Positions 39,414 through 51,652 of a stretch of DNA of 64,000 nucleotides are shown piece after piece. The position numbers and the translations under genes were made by a program. This DNA comes from Prostheceraeus crozeri (Eukaryota; Platyhelminthes; Polycladida; Euryleptidae), in assembly GCA_907163375.1 (NCBI GenBank), contig CAJQUW010007057.1, forward strand, positions 1-64,000. Direction: 5' to 3'. Under the pieces are notes generated by a model. That model was not told where the DNA came from. It did not search any database and saw only the letters and a program-made list of their open reading frames with translations. Position 1 is the stretch's first letter, and the number at the start of each line of letters is the position of its first letter.

Positions 39414-40827
39414 TCAATGGTTTATTTTCTTTTCTCGTAAATACAAATTATCGCCCATATAATATTTCCCCACATAGAATGCACACTTTCCAGGTTCCAA
39501 TATATTATAGATCAATATTTGCAGAACGTTTTTTTCAAGAAAACAATCAGGCGTATGTCTTTGTAAAACTGCAAAATGCGAACTACTGTGTGTGGAAATA
39601 TTCGAAGCAATTTTTGTGTAGTCTCTTATCGCATTTCGATCATTTCTTTTTTGTGTTCTTCTGGCACAAGTTGCACCCTGTGTCGTTGACTCGATGAAAT
39701 GGTTGACACCATCATAGCGAATGGAGCTTGAGGCTGGTGCCGTGGGACCTCCTAGGCGTCTGCGCTGTCCAATCGCATCATATTTCAGCAGAGCCATGAC
39801 CGACTGCCGTCTGAACTCCAGGTAGGTCATCGCGTGGTCATCCGTTGAGTACTGATGTATCCGCCAACTTGCGACGACCGCCACGTTCAAAGCGTTACTG
39901 AAATGGTTCCAGTACCACTTTCTCGTACGAAGCCTAATTGGGCGGTAGGAGCCCAAGAGACGGTCCATAACATCGGCACCTGCCATATACTGGTTGTATG
40001 AGCGAACCAACCTTGGCTGCGCAACGTCTTTCCTACGTTTCTCTTTCGTGCTCAATCGCTTCACCTTAGCAGTTGGAGTGGCTACTTCGAAGTTGCTTGC
40101 AATATTCACAACAGCATTATCCTTCCATTGGCACACGAATACTGTTCCATCAGAACGAAAATCAAAGGTGCCCTTTTCTTCATCATTTGTTTGTCAAGGG
40201 GACATCTGTTCATGCGATTCTCTCTTATGGTGTCAGTGGCTCTAATGCCTTTCGAAGATAAGTCAGAGAGTAATTTATGGCTGGTGAAAAAATTGTCAAA
40301 ATACACTGCATAATGCTCTGCTGCTTCCACCACATCCAGTAATTCCGCAACTACGCGGGACCCCATAGGATCTGGGGATTTCTCAGATTTTCCACTATAC
40401 AAAAGAAGACGAAACGGATATCCGTCGGGAGTATAGAGTGACCAAATCTTGTAGCCAAAGCGTATTGGCTTCCCCTTTATAAACATTCTTCCAAAATGAT
40501 GTCCATAGTAAGGTACCATGGATTCGTCAATACTCAAAAGTTCAGCAAAAACTCCAAATTGAGAAAATTGCTGGTTCAAATGATCATAGAGGGGTCTGAT
40601 TTTCGAATACTTATCTCCTGGTGTTAGACGATTATTATCAACAAAATGAATGTTGTGCTTGATTTTCTTGAAGCGGTCTGTGGACATGACTTGACTGACT
40701 AGATCAAAGCGCAAGTCTGATGCAGTCGTCCAATACGCATTTTCGAAGGGTAGAATATGGTATCCACTCAAAATCAAAATTCCCAAAAAGCGCAAGAGCT
40801 CATCCTCAGATACATTGAGCAGAGAAC
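39414..40827 (-). pseudogene. piggyBac transposase, main exon
   Basis: The catalytic core is in two overlapping frames. Frame 1 (40106-40827) has EDELLRFLGILILSGYH, LLSIDESMVPYYG (first Asp), KGKPIRFGYKIW and VYFDNFFTS (second Asp). Frame 2 (39414-40136) has MCQWKDNAVV, RSYNQYMAGADVMDRLL (third Asp) and RKWYWNHF. The shift lies between about 40106 and 40170. A Cys-rich C-terminal finger (CNLCQKNTKK, HKNCF) is readable near 39600-39690 only in a third frame, so a second shift is likely. All three catalytic aspartates remain, but the gene is broken. Confidence 0.85.
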
Positions 40828-41617
40828 CTAAGATCAAATGCTCTTACAAAATTTAGACCCAGGATAGAATATTCGATTAAAAAGCGTCGCATTTTAGACA
40901 TGAGAATAGTGCACTTCAACTGATAAGTAGGCCTATATGTAATACAAGATGCGTAATGTTGAATATTTTTTATGAATTCGCGTCAATTTCGTTTATTTAC
41001 ATTTTTGGATTCTATTGACCACAAATAACTAGCAGACGGATAGTCTTGAAGTTTGAAATGTTCAAATTTAGTCTTTGGGATATTTTGTTTGATTGTACAT
41101 ACATACATGTACATTTGCATTAGATTTACCTGGTTTACATGTACGTGTACATAACATATATACACAACTAGCTCATAATTTCACCTTTTACCCCAGCTAA
41201 TCAGCAGTCGGTCGCAACCAGTCCTTTTTATCAATCCTTTATGTTCTTTCGTTTTTTAGTACAGAACAAAATGAAAAGGCACACATCATGCAGCTGCTAG
41301 CTATGTGTAGCACGTGCAATGCGTGCATAGGCCTATGTACATATCGTAGGCTTTTGCATGAGAAGCACGTGACTGTCTACTTAAAATATTTACGAAAGAA
41401 CATACATGTAATGCATTCAGACCCTAACCTTTCACAATATGTAGAATCGAAATTCGAAACAGAAAAAGTGGATGGGTGTAGTAGGTGTGGATTGGTCCCC
41501 GCTATTTACATTTGCATAGGCTACATGTAGGCCTTCTATCAATAAGATAACCATGTACATGTATAATGATGCGATTTAATGTACGTATAGTAACACAGAT
41601 AGGTACATGCTGATTAC

Positions 41618-41772
41618 CTTTTTGAAGTGAATACCCATTGGTAAGTTGAGCCACTTCTTGTAACAATTCCTCCGTGAAAAAAAGTAGACAATATTCCAAT
41701 GGTGTCTTGCCAATCAATTCAGGATGAGCATCAGCTAATGAAGGTGGGCTGGAGGAGTCTTCAGCGAAATGA
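41618..41772 (-). pseudogene. piggyBac transposase, upstream exon
   Basis: It encodes SPPSLADAHPELIGKTPLEY and LLFFTEELLQEVAQLTNGYS, the N-terminal DDE_Tnp_1_7 segment that precedes the main core. A donor (GTAATC) at 41617 and an acceptor (TCTTAG) at 40828 bound a 790-bp intron. An acceptor-like ATATTTAG lies at the upstream edge, so an earlier exon probably existed. Confidence 0.65.
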
Positions 41773-41907
41773 CCTAAATATCAGCCTCGGCCTGCGACCT
41801 CGTCTGATATTTGTCATGTTACTTCATCGCTATAATACATTTGGTTAGCATCCGAGATGATTCCTCTTGAAAAACATGTAGGTTTCATCTAACCTGAAGT
41901 AGCAAAC

Positions 41908-41923
41908 GTTCCACAAGTGGAAC
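41908..41923. promoter_or_regulatory. piggyBac subterminal palindrome, internal right
   Basis: Exact copy of GTTCCACAAGTGGAAC, 366 bp inside the right end. Confidence 0.55.
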
Positions 41924-42257
41924 ATACATACTAATTGCATTGCTGAGACAAGACAAATGATGAAAAGGATATGCCGACCTATGAATTAGTAAATTAGGAG
42001 TGTCGTCTTTATGTATACCGACTTGGGTGCATTGAACTGCAGGTTTTCATGTACAAAATGCGAGTTAAAAATTGGATCACCAAAAAGCACAAAAAAATCA
42101 AAATTTTGAAAAAATTGATAGACCGGAAATACCACTCCCAGTTTTTTTTCTCGCTTCGACTTGAAAAAACTATATAATTGATCGTGCTTGACTAAAACAC
42201 ATTTCATGATCATCGATTATGACAACCCTTATGCATCAAAATCACAATTCAAAAAAT

Positions 42258-42273
42258 GTTCCACAAGTGGAAC
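42258..42273. promoter_or_regulatory. piggyBac subterminal palindrome, right terminal
   Basis: Exact copy of GTTCCACAAGTGGAAC, 16 bp inside the right end. Confidence 0.6.
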
Positions 42274-42497
42274 GTTGGACACTAAACGGTTAAAGAGTGA
42301 TTTCTGGGACGAAACAAAATTCCCGGTCGATTTCCGGGGGCTAATTCGAAGTAATTTTCACAATCATGCTTTCATCGCCAGTTGAATCACAAAATACTTC
42401 TATACTCAAAATGTGCCTTTATTAGTATATTACTTGCTAAATCAACTCAAGTAGAGGGAACTGCACAACGATTTCTCTTACTAAAGATAATAATGGT

Positions 42498-43886
42498 TCT
42501 TTGTAGGCGCTATCTTCATCATAAATTTAAAAAACCAAAACACTGTTTGCTGGTTCATGGCCACGCTTGTTCTCTCAAGTGAACTACAACAAGATAAAAT
42601 GCTAAAACGTTGACAGGAGATAATAACAGGAGCTAGTGAGTAAAGTTAAAACTACGCAAGACACAAGAATGATGACGTCAGTTACTAGTACATTCTAACA
42701 TGTCAGAAATCATAGAAAAGCTATGTACACTCACTACTGAAATGAAGCAATAGGTAGCATTAAACAACATTACCAATAAATAATGATACAGAAACAAATT
42801 TTAAGTCAGTTTTAAGACATGAAGTCGGTCTTTCTGCGCACACAATATCGGCTGTTGCTCTTTGATGGTGACACTTTCAGCCACCGAAAGTTGAAACTTC
42901 GTTTGGTCCAATTCGATATAAAGTGAATCTTGTTAAGACCTTAACGAAGAGGGCGTATGATATCTGTTCGTCCCAACATCTCCAGAAAGAACTGGAATTT
43001 TTGAAACGGACTCTACAGCGAAATGGTTACCCGGAGTGGTTTATCAATCGAAATATGAAGCCGCCACCTCCAAGACTTCCAACCGCAGAAAAGAAGCCGC
43101 TCTTCTTCAACATATGCTACCTTGGACAAATCAGTGAGACAATCTCCAAGAAGATATGTCAGAGAATTCGAAATTCATACACTGTCCTCAAACCAATTCC
43201 AATTTTCAGGACGAATAATCTCGCACCTGCAGCTGTGAAGGACACAATTCCACCTAGCCGAAAACCGAAAATTATATACGAGTTTCTCTGTCCTTGCGGA
43301 GCAAGGTACATCGGCAAAACTACAAGGTGTCTCGATATTCGTCGTACTGAGCACATTCCCAGATTGGTGCAGAATTCAAACTCCAGACCGAAATCGACCA
43401 AGGCTGTCCAATCTGCAGTAACACGACACTTGACCGAGTGTGATAGGAAGACCGACATTTTATCACAAGCTGAGCAAGGATTCAAAGTGGTGAGGAGCCT
43501 CAAAACGAAGGTTCAACTTTCGGTGGCTGAAAGTGTCACCATCAAAGAGCAACAGCCGATATTATGTGCGCAGAAAGACCGACTTCATGTCTTAAAACTG
43601 ACTTAAAATTTGTTTCTGTATCATTATTTATTGGTAATGTTGTTTAATGCTACCTATTGCTTCATTTCAGTAGTGAGTGTACATAGCTTTTCTATGATTT
43701 CTGACATGTTAGAATGTACTAGTAACTGACGTCATCATTCTTGTGTCTTGCGTAGTTTTAACTTTACTCACTAGCTCCTGTTATTATCTCCTGTCAACGT
43801 TTTAGCATTTTATCTTGTTGTAGTTCACTTGAGAGAACAAGCGTGGCCATGAACCAGCAAACAGTGTTTTGGTTTTTTAAATTTAT
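42498..43886 (+). mobile_element. PLE-4: short Penelope-like element with inverted terminal repeats
   Basis: A 12-bp target duplication, GATAATAATGGT, lies at 42486-42497 and 43887-43898. Inside, ~385-bp arms (42521-42905 and 43503-43886, paired positions summing to 86407) are inverted copies of the element's own 3' end. Between them is the C-terminal part of the PLE gene. Inverted as well as direct terminal repeats are known for Penelope. The first 23 bp after the left duplication are not in the arm. Confidence 0.8.
42923..43606 (+). pseudogene. PLE-4 RT thumb and GIY-YIG endonuclease
   Basis: A 227-residue frame: RT thumb (LVKTLTKRAYDIC, LKRTLQRNGYP), a Pro/Lys-rich linker, LGQISETISKKI, then GIY-YIG: KIIYEFLCPCGARYIGKTT, RCLDIRRTEHIPR, with TRHLTEC and a tail VAESVTIKEQQPILCAQ. 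The last ~100 bp of the frame lie in the right inverted arm. The RT catalytic core is missing through 5' truncation, but the frame itself is unbroken. Confidence 0.8.
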
Positions 43887-43898
43887 GATAATAATGGT

Positions 43899-44228
43899 GT
43901 CAAAAAACACGGACTCATCACATCTGAATAATCAATGAGAACTAAATATTTGTTATATTGAAGAGATAATGAGAAAGGACTTCTGTCGAGCAACCGAAAA
44001 CCTTGAAAGAGAGGAAGGAAGAATTGACCCCGTGCAAGTGTTTTTTCTTTTATTTGGGAGATTCTTTAGCTATCAATAGTAATGTGTATTATGTCCTCAC
44101 ATCGACGAACGGCACAATTCAACATTGTATTTCCTTCAAAAATATTGCTTTTTCAAGTCAGATGCTTTCAAGCAATGCTTTTTTGCGTAACTTGAAATGT
44201 CGCTTCTTAGCAATAAAAATTGATAAAT
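43899..44228. other. Short spacer between two elements
   Basis: 330 bp between PLE-4 and the next transposon. No feature recognised. Confidence 0.5.
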
Positions 44229-44522
44229 GAAGAGCGTTTTTGCAAAACTCACTCAGTCCATTTTCCTTATTTTTGGTAAAAGCTGATTTTTTGTTTCTAT
44301 TCATTATAATCATTTTTAGTTCTGAACTAAGGTTTTTTATTTGATTCGAATGCTAGATGAAGCAGTATGTAGTCTTAAAACAAATATTCTATTTAAAGAG
44401 GAGGATATATACCGATATAAAAACGAATCAACTCTGCAAAACTCACTCAGTCCTGGACTGAGTGAGTTTTGAAAAAGCGGCAAAACAAACCTAATACAGA
44501 CAAGCCTTTCAAAATATGAAAA

Positions 44523-45524
44523 TCAGTTATATGGTTCATCAGTGAAGTAACGATCAATAACATGTGCATCAGTATTCGACGTATCATTAACAATGGAATC
44601 ATAAAACCATGCGCAGTCGTATGGAATCGTAAAATATTTCATCAACTTTAGCACGTCATTTCTTTTCGCCGGTTTCAAGTGAGTTTCCAATGTTTTGATT
44701 GCGGCTCTTCCCATTTCCAAGACGTTTCTCCCAACCTTGATGATAGAGGTGCCTGATGGTGTTGCATAATACGCTCGTTGAGTAGAAAAATCAGTTTTTG
44801 TATGCGTAAAGACTCTGCTATCGCTCATTTTGAATGGGAGTCGAGGCTTGGTTATATTCACGGATACAGATTTGTAATCACGGAGATTCCAATCGTCGCC
44901 GAGTTTGTGGACATGACCATGGTTACTGTAGATGTCATAATATTCCTTAGGAGAAATGATATTCTCTTGAAGACGTAAGTCTTTCTCGATTCGACCAAAT
45001 ACTCGATCTGGTGGCATGTAGCTATGTCCACGAACAGGAAAATAATGAACTACAGATTCGATTACTTTGCTGCCTCTTAAAAAATATTGAATGCAGTTAA
45101 TCAGAATTGTGTTCTTATTTTGCGAGGCAAAAGCATTAGAAAATAGTCGCAACTTCGTTGGAGGAGCAGGCGAACTTTCTAAATCCTTGTCAAGAGTAGT
45201 CAAGTAATCTAATAATGCACTTGATACCTCATTCAATCCACGCCCTGCTTGGGTCTCCAGCCACGTGTAGATATGTATGTCATCATTGTTTTGCTCTTTC
45301 TTATGCTTCATGATGGTCAAGTTATAAAGCCAATCATGTCTTGAATAGAATACCTCACCTACACTCAATTTTGGTAATGGTTGATTTTGTTGCATATCAA
45401 AGCATACTGTAAGGGTATTTTGAGGATCTTCGTTCAAAAACTTGTAAAATGTGCTCGCTTTTCTTTTGTGGAGATGAAACTCAGTTATGTGCTTGCAATT
45501 TCTCTGAATTAGTTTCGGATTCAA
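44523..45524 (-). pseudogene. DUF7869-like putative transposase, catalytic part
   Basis: A 333-residue frame: LHKRKASTFYKFL, TVCFDMQQNQPLPKL (candidate first Asp), YSRHDWLYNLTIM, IYTWLETQAGRG (candidate Glu), LRLFSNAFASQNKN (where relatives have an Asp-rich DGCGGQNKN loop, here SNAFASQNK), HYFPVRGHSYMPPDRVFGR and a C-terminal part ending YFTDEPYN. The order of acidic residues in predicted strands suggests an RNase H-like fold. The changed DGCGG loop would probably inactivate it. The N-terminal part is in other frames upstream. Confidence 0.6.
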
Positions 45525-46105
45525 TACGCATTCTTAGTTGTTCGCAAAAGCTGCAAACATCTTGTCGAGGATTCCGGAAGCCAAGATTGAATCTTGAGTA
45601 GAATAATCTCTTGAATTTCGAGATTGAAGCTATGTGTTGCTCCTTGTCAGAACGATCTTTTTTCCACAGTCTCCACATTCTTGAAATACTAAGGGTTGGT
45701 GGGAGGTAGCTACGGATACTTTTATTCCTATCATAGTGACTTTCACGGCATTTATAACTTTTGATCCACTCTATGATTAATGCATCCGTCTCTTTGTCTT
45801 TATTTGTCTTTCTTGATCCTCCTCGTTTTTCAACGAAATTTCGTCCTGTATTGTGGTATAGGTACGAACAAGACGATTTACTGGAAAGCGACTTATGCAT
45901 AATATCGAGAGGAAAGACTGCTGACACACTTTCACTACTTCTTTATCCAGTTTTCTGACTTTGTATTGAGCCTGTAGAGGCCGGCGTCGAGCAGAAGCTT
46001 GTACTCTTCTTCGCTGGCGTGTTGGCTGATGGACGTCAATGTATTTCATAATAAACATATCTTGCCGAACTTTTTCAACATTTTCGTAAAGATGATCGAA
46101 GAAAC
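45481..46105 (-). pseudogene. DUF7869-like putative transposase, middle part
   Basis: Two overlapping frames give, in order, QDMFIMKYIDVHQPTRQRRR, CQQSFLSILCISRFPVNRL (a helix-turn-helix-like stretch) and, after a shift near 45840-45870, EKRGGSRKTNKDKE, CRESHYDRNKSIRSYLPP and CSFCEQLRMRIE. A second shift near 45500 leads to the catalytic part. An acceptor (TTTTTCAG) at 46106 begins this exon. Confidence 0.6.
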
Positions 46106-46942
46106 CTGAAAAATAAAGTGGGGATCCTAAATGTATTGTATGTAGCAAAAGCCTATTGTTTCTATACTATTATTATTCCTTCACTCCCATATCTTCTCAA
46201 TGTTTCCACGTTGTATTGTTACACATGGAATAATACAAAATAAATATATTTATCATGTAAGTAATAATGCTACATACCGTGTATACTTGCATTTAACCTA
46301 GATGCGTGGGCCTACCGATAGGCTTGCGATTAGGTGATTAGGTCATACAAACAATACAACCACGATATGTAGGGTTTAGGCACAATTATCAATCTTGACC
46401 TAAACCTGAGCTAAATCGAATTATATCGTAACCCAACCTAAACTTGTTGTGTCTACGAGAAGTAAACATTTTTGAAAAATCAGGAAGCTGAGAATAGAAG
46501 GACGATTGCTTTTTGTGCACTGCAATAATTTTCCGGAAATGTATTTCATGATGCATACTTCTGAAGTACATGCAATATCTTTCAACTTTCATCTGACTAG
46601 CCAATGGATCGGTCCTTCCTGGGTAACCCCATGATTACGGATATTCGAGCCTAAACACATTGGAGCCAGACAAACGAAGTAGGCCTACATGAGCTTATCC
46701 TACTATGTTTAGAGTCTGACTTTGCTTTAGACAAAAGAACAGAGCAGATGAATGTAACAAATGAAATAAAAATGCATACATGTAAAGCAATTGAAAAGAA
46801 ATTCTAATGGGAAAATACTAAAAGATTATAAATTATTCTGTCAAACTCTTATTCATTTCGTTACTGTACCTTTGTAATTTAAGATACTTCGTTTCACTTT
46901 AGTTTAAAATTAAAAAAGATATTTGTTAGTAGGTGAACTTAC

Positions 46943-47153
46943 TTTGCACATCTTCCTCACTTAGAAGGGACGCCTGGCATATCGAATAATTCTGGTTATT
47001 GTGGCTACACTTCACTTCAGGTAGCTTCAGTTGCGGTTTGTAACGATTTGATTTTCTTCGTGCCGCAGTATTTCCCGATGAGTGTCTTTTCCTGCCAAAA
47101 GGCTTTTCAGTAACCGAAATATGGTAATCTTCGACCAATTCATTAACAGACAT
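46943..47153 (-). pseudogene. DUF7869-like putative transposase, first exon
   Basis: About 70 codons from ATG 47153: MSVNELVEDYHI, a basic stretch (GRKRHSSGNTAARRKSNRYK) that could be a nuclear signal, and EVKCSHNNQNYSIC. A GTAAGT donor at 46942 pairs in phase with the acceptor at 46106 (837-bp intron), joining to FFDHLYENVEKVRQD. Confidence 0.55.
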
Positions 47154-47613
47154 TGCAAGTCATTCACTGAAGCCGTCACAATAACGTCTGAACTGAGAAC
47201 ATTAATGATGGATCATAGTGTCACGAATAAAAAGTATAACCAAAGATATCTATGATATCCATTAAGAATAGCAAGCGATGAATGATAGACAACTGTCGCG
47301 TATCTAACATGACTCATGGCGGCAACCAAAGAAGGTAGACAAAGACAGTCGGCTGCGACTAGGGAGCGCAAAATGAAGTAAATCTAAATATAGCAGTTTA
47401 TCATTGGACTGAGTGAGTTTTGCAGAGCTATTTGATGGACTGAGTGAGTTTTGAAAAATTCTCACAAATTAACAAATAGATTTCTGAGGTTTAAAATAGT
47501 GATACAAGCTCAAGTTTCTGATAGCTTTTAGAATACATTTCATATTGATTAAAACGGGGCATAACTCATTTTTGAGAAAAATGGACTGAGTGAGTTTTGC
47601 AAAAACGCTCTTC

Positions 47614-50600
47614 AAATGTGTTTATAAACATTTGTTTTCATCACGGCTTTGAGCCCCGAGCCGCGGTAGCTGGTCGGAGGCCGGTGTGTACAGAAAATAC
47701 CACGCCACGTCTGTGGCTCCGACATGAAGCTGTATATGTTTGAATTCAGTCACTTTGTCAGAAAAAGTGATATTTGATGGTCAAGCTGAGGCAAATGCAA
47801 GTGTGTCATCGTTGGAAGTAATCGTTGTAGACATGCAAAATCTACAGGCCTTCATCTCCTTTCAATACATAACCTAATGCGAATCATTTAATTGGATTTT
47901 GAAGGATATCGGGGACTTCTTTAAGACTGTGCTTCCGCCGCAAACGTAAATGTCGGCGAAAAGCTTTTGGCAAACAATACAGATGCTTCCTCGCCTCAAA
48001 TTTAATGTGCATTATTTTATAAGTGCCTCATTCTCAATAAAATATTCATACACAACCCCCATTTGCCTTAGGGTGGCCTCGGTTTTTTTATCTCACGCCG
48101 GAACGAATAATTGTTTGAAGGTCTCCTTCTGTGACTTTTCCTAACTTTGTTTTGGTTTTCTCTGAGTGGTAGATGTTTTTTGTAGACCCGATGTCATAGA
48201 GTAAGTGTATCAGGTAGAGTAGCAACACAGAAATAACTAAATTTCATTTGTTTACAGTTTCGATTTTATTAAATGAGCTCGAATGAGACCCAACATATCG
48301 CATGTGAGATATGCAAGTTTTTACACTTTTGGCGAAATTTTGGATTTGACTGATCGTAACAGTAAAAGAGAAGGAATTATAGCATTTTACAAATCCTACG
48401 TGTCATGTCAACCTGGGTAATATAGTCTGTCAAATTAGAAGCCCGATGGGTGCTTAATTGATGCCCAACCATAGATGTTTCAAGTGGAATTCATAACTTT
48501 TTCGCTGCGAAAAAATTTCTATGGGCTCCCAAAATAAGTAAAAATTTCAGAAAAGTTTTGAAAAAATCAAATTTTCAAACATGTCTTAAAAAATGCAAAA
48601 GTAATTGTCTTCCGCATGCGACTATGAATATATCCAAACGAATTTAAAGATATATGTAGAAAATCACCAGGGATCGTGAAAGTGGTTTTTGAATCTCAGA
48701 TTATATGAACAATATTTAATTTTCCACATCCTTGACTCAGTCCTGACAATTTTTCGCAGTAGCTACATCAAGTCTGATAGGTTGAGTGTTTTACGCTTCA
48801 CATTATCTATCTGAAACTGTAATCAGAAGCAACTTTTTGCACCCAGAAGTTTGATTTCTTTTTTAATTTGAAAATGTGGTAAAATTAATTTGTTTTTTGT
48901 GCTGCTACGATCAAATTTAGAAGAGGTATGTGCTTTGTAGTTAGCAGACTGCTAATCTCAATGTAAGGATATACTCGATGACTAATAAGGAAATAAGTTC
49001 ATTTATTATTGTGACTCATATTTTTAGAGCAAAGCATTTGAACTTAGTTAACTCTATTCTCTATATCTATGAAAATCTATGAAAATCTTTTTCAGAATTA
49101 ACACGGCTTGTTTAGCATGACAGCGGAAATTGCGAGAAATTGGCACATTAGACATCAAAAAATTGTTTATTCATCAAATTTGAAGCTCAAAAGTATTCTT
49201 CTAGAAGACTTATTCAGGGAGATCCAAGAAGTTACTGATGCTAATACACACCTTCTCTCAGCGAAGGCATGAATTTACTGGGATACAATTTTATCAAGCT
49301 GTAATTGTGGAAAGACTTAATAAACACTTGTACTAGCAACCATTCATACCGTGTGGTTACTTATCGGTGTATAGGCAGTAATTGTGCAAATGTTTACCTA
49401 TTATCACATGAGCTTCTAATTATGATCGTTTTTATCAATGAATGATTGCCGCGACTATAATAGTATCTGCGAACTTCTGGCCCAAGTGTTTTCTGGCGAG
49501 AGACACTTATGATCTGTTCACAGGCTTCACGTGTTGATGACAGCATGAAGTCTTTCTCAGTTCAATTCCTGTCTGTGTCTGTGATTTATTCATCTTGTCT
49601 GTATTGAGCAATTCGGTCAGAGGTTGACTTTCGCCTCTCAATATACTCCCTTCTAATACTTCACCGATATAAGAAGGCTTGAGGCAAATTTGGTTAATAT
49701 AAGACCCTTCTGAAGAAGTGCTTTTGATATGCGAGAATTTTACTTCAATAGGGAAATATCCAATGGTTTTACTTGATTGATATTAGAGTCAATTGACAGA
49801 CAAATGGTTGAATTTTCACGTTCGCCCGGCAGCACGAATTTCTGCAAGGAACGAAACTGAAAATTGGACTTTCAGAGAATGCAGTACAGCCTATTCATGA
49901 CTGTACGTCTGCCGAGTTCTACCCACTTCCTGTTCTTATCAGACTATCAGACGGGATTAAAAAGTACACATGTAAATCCAGCTGGATGCTGATTGAAGCT
50001 TCTGGAGACCCTTTCACTATGATCGATTCGTCTGAGTAAAATACATGTACGCCTCTTTGTTTATGATGCCTCACTCTGGAAGAATGAAATATTCATACTC
50101 ACCTCTGATTAAACGCTAAGAGCGGTCGAGGTAGGATTTAAATCAGAGATAACTCCCCAAAAAAGATAACATTTTCATGGCTCCCTCTCTGTGACTCAAA
50201 AAAGGTCTTAAGTGGAAAGCACTAACTCAGTCATTAGTGATGAGTTCATTAATGCAGTTCATGTACCTCTGTTTTGAGAAGTTAAACATATATGGATTTG
50301 TCAAATCGTAATTTTTGTCAACAAGCACAGCATCTTGATCAAATTTTGGGCGGAACTTGGTGTCTTCAAATACATTTTCGTGCATGACTTAGAACAGGAG
50401 CCGGAGCCGTGATAGCTGGACCGCGGCTACGAAACCCTGGTTTTCAAACTGTGTTTCTCAGCATTTTTAGAGGTGTTTTAAATCGTGCAAGTTTTTTTTA
50501 AACCAATGTAAGTGATTCAATGCATGCCCTCAACATATTCCAAGTTTATGTACCTCAGAGACCTTATGTTTTTTATACACTCCGAGACAGTCTGGACCTC

Positions 50601-50941
50601 TTTTACAAATCTTTAATTTACTTGCTTAAATTGATGTCAAACATCTGGAAAGCTGATTGATTGAGTAGAGCAATCTTGTTTGTGTGTAACTGATCGATGT
50701 ATTTAATCTTTTCGATGTCGGTCAGCCTTGTGAGCACGCGGCACTGGGTCACGATGTCTACTGCTAAATACAATGCAACTTCAGATAGGCAATTTTACTG
50801 AAATTAATTTCTGTCGTGTAGCGAAGACCTTGCATTTCTTCATTATTTCAATTTGATTCATCCTCATCGGAAAAAGGCCTTCCGGTGCCATAACTATTCA
50901 TAAGCGTCGATTTACTCTGAATTCAGGGGGGCGAAATTTCT
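47614..50941. other. Intergenic stretch with a relic repeat
   Basis: No gene recognised. It contains R1 copy 1 (48190-48425) and two GAGCCG..GATAGCTGG-like phrases near 47651 and 50399 that may be traces of another dispersed repeat. Confidence 0.5.
48190..48425 (+). repeat. Dispersed repeat R1, copy 1
   Basis: Matches 52440-52700 in the opposite orientation. It contains TACAGTTTCGATTTTATTAA and GTGAGATATGCAA. A plus-strand frame reads VRYASFYTFGEILDLTDRNS and then KREGIIAFYKSY. Confidence 0.55.
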
Positions 50942-51236
50942 TGATTAAATATGGCTTACTTCCTGATATGGATGCATTACTCATGCTCGCACATTTGTTA
51001 AACCATGTCCGCCAGAGTCACATCAACACTGCTTTGCCAGATATTGTATGAGCCCTGAACTGAGCGAACGGGATATTCAGACTTCTTTTCCTGATTAAAT
51101 ATGGCTTACTTCCTGATATGGGTGTATTACTCATGCTCGCACATTTGTTAAACCATGTCCGCCAGAGTCACATCAACACTGCTTTGCCAGATATTGTATG
51201 AGCCCTGAACTGAGCGAACGGGATATTTAGACTTCT
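50942..51236 (+). repeat. Tandem duplication, 150-bp unit, two copies
   Basis: Unit 1 (50942-51091) and unit 2 (51092-51236) begin TGATTAAATATGGCTTACTT and differ by only a few bases; the second is slightly truncated. Recent duplication. Confidence 0.9.
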
Positions 51237-51652
51237 ATCATTGAACTGAGAACTAGGAATTTACTGTTCATGAATTGAAGAATGAAGTGAACTGATGATT
51301 TCCCAATTCTCTCAATTCCTATCGATATTTTGACATTGATTGCTTTTTTCTAAGTCTACAATTCCTCGTCTTTTGTAGTCAAGCATTTAAAATCTAAATT
51401 TTGTGCTATAGGCCTAATGCGTGAATGCAAAGATAGCATCCTTGTAGATTTTTCTCGATCTCTTCTGAAATTCATAAATAAATAATTGGAAAATCCTGTG
51501 ATTCACGTGGTTGATGTTGCCATCCTTTTGCGTTGAATTGCACCGCGAAATACTGCACACGAATAGATTTTTCTCGATCTCTTCATTTATAATCACATCT
51601 TCAAGTGTTTTATGAGATCATCTGCAAAATGGGCCCACCGATTTTCGGTGAG
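51237..51652. other. Short spacer
   Basis: Contains TAGATTTTTCTCGATCTCTT twice, near 51446 and 51564. Nothing else seen. Confidence 0.5.

Larger units (their letters stand above)
39206..42289 (-). mobile_element. piggyBac transposon, full length
   Basis: TTAA lies at both borders (39202-39205 and 42290-42293). Both ends read inward CCGTTTAG(A/T)GTC. A 16-bp palindrome occurs at 39340, 41908 and 42258. The minus-strand transposase gene spans two or more exons. At 3084 bp this is a normal size for the family. Confidence 0.9.
44229..47613 (-). mobile_element. TIR DNA transposon carrying a DUF7869-like protein
   Basis: Ends are perfect inverted copies: GAAGAGCGTTTTTGCAAAAC plus CTCACTCAGTCCATTTT at 44229 and its complement ending at 47613. 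AAAT lies on both outer sides, a possible 4-bp target duplication. The core ACTCACTCAGTCC recurs inside both ends (44445-44470, 47405-47450). The minus-strand gene has at least two exons. I remember the protein as DUF7869-like; the transposon superfamily is not one I can name with confidence. Confidence 0.75.
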
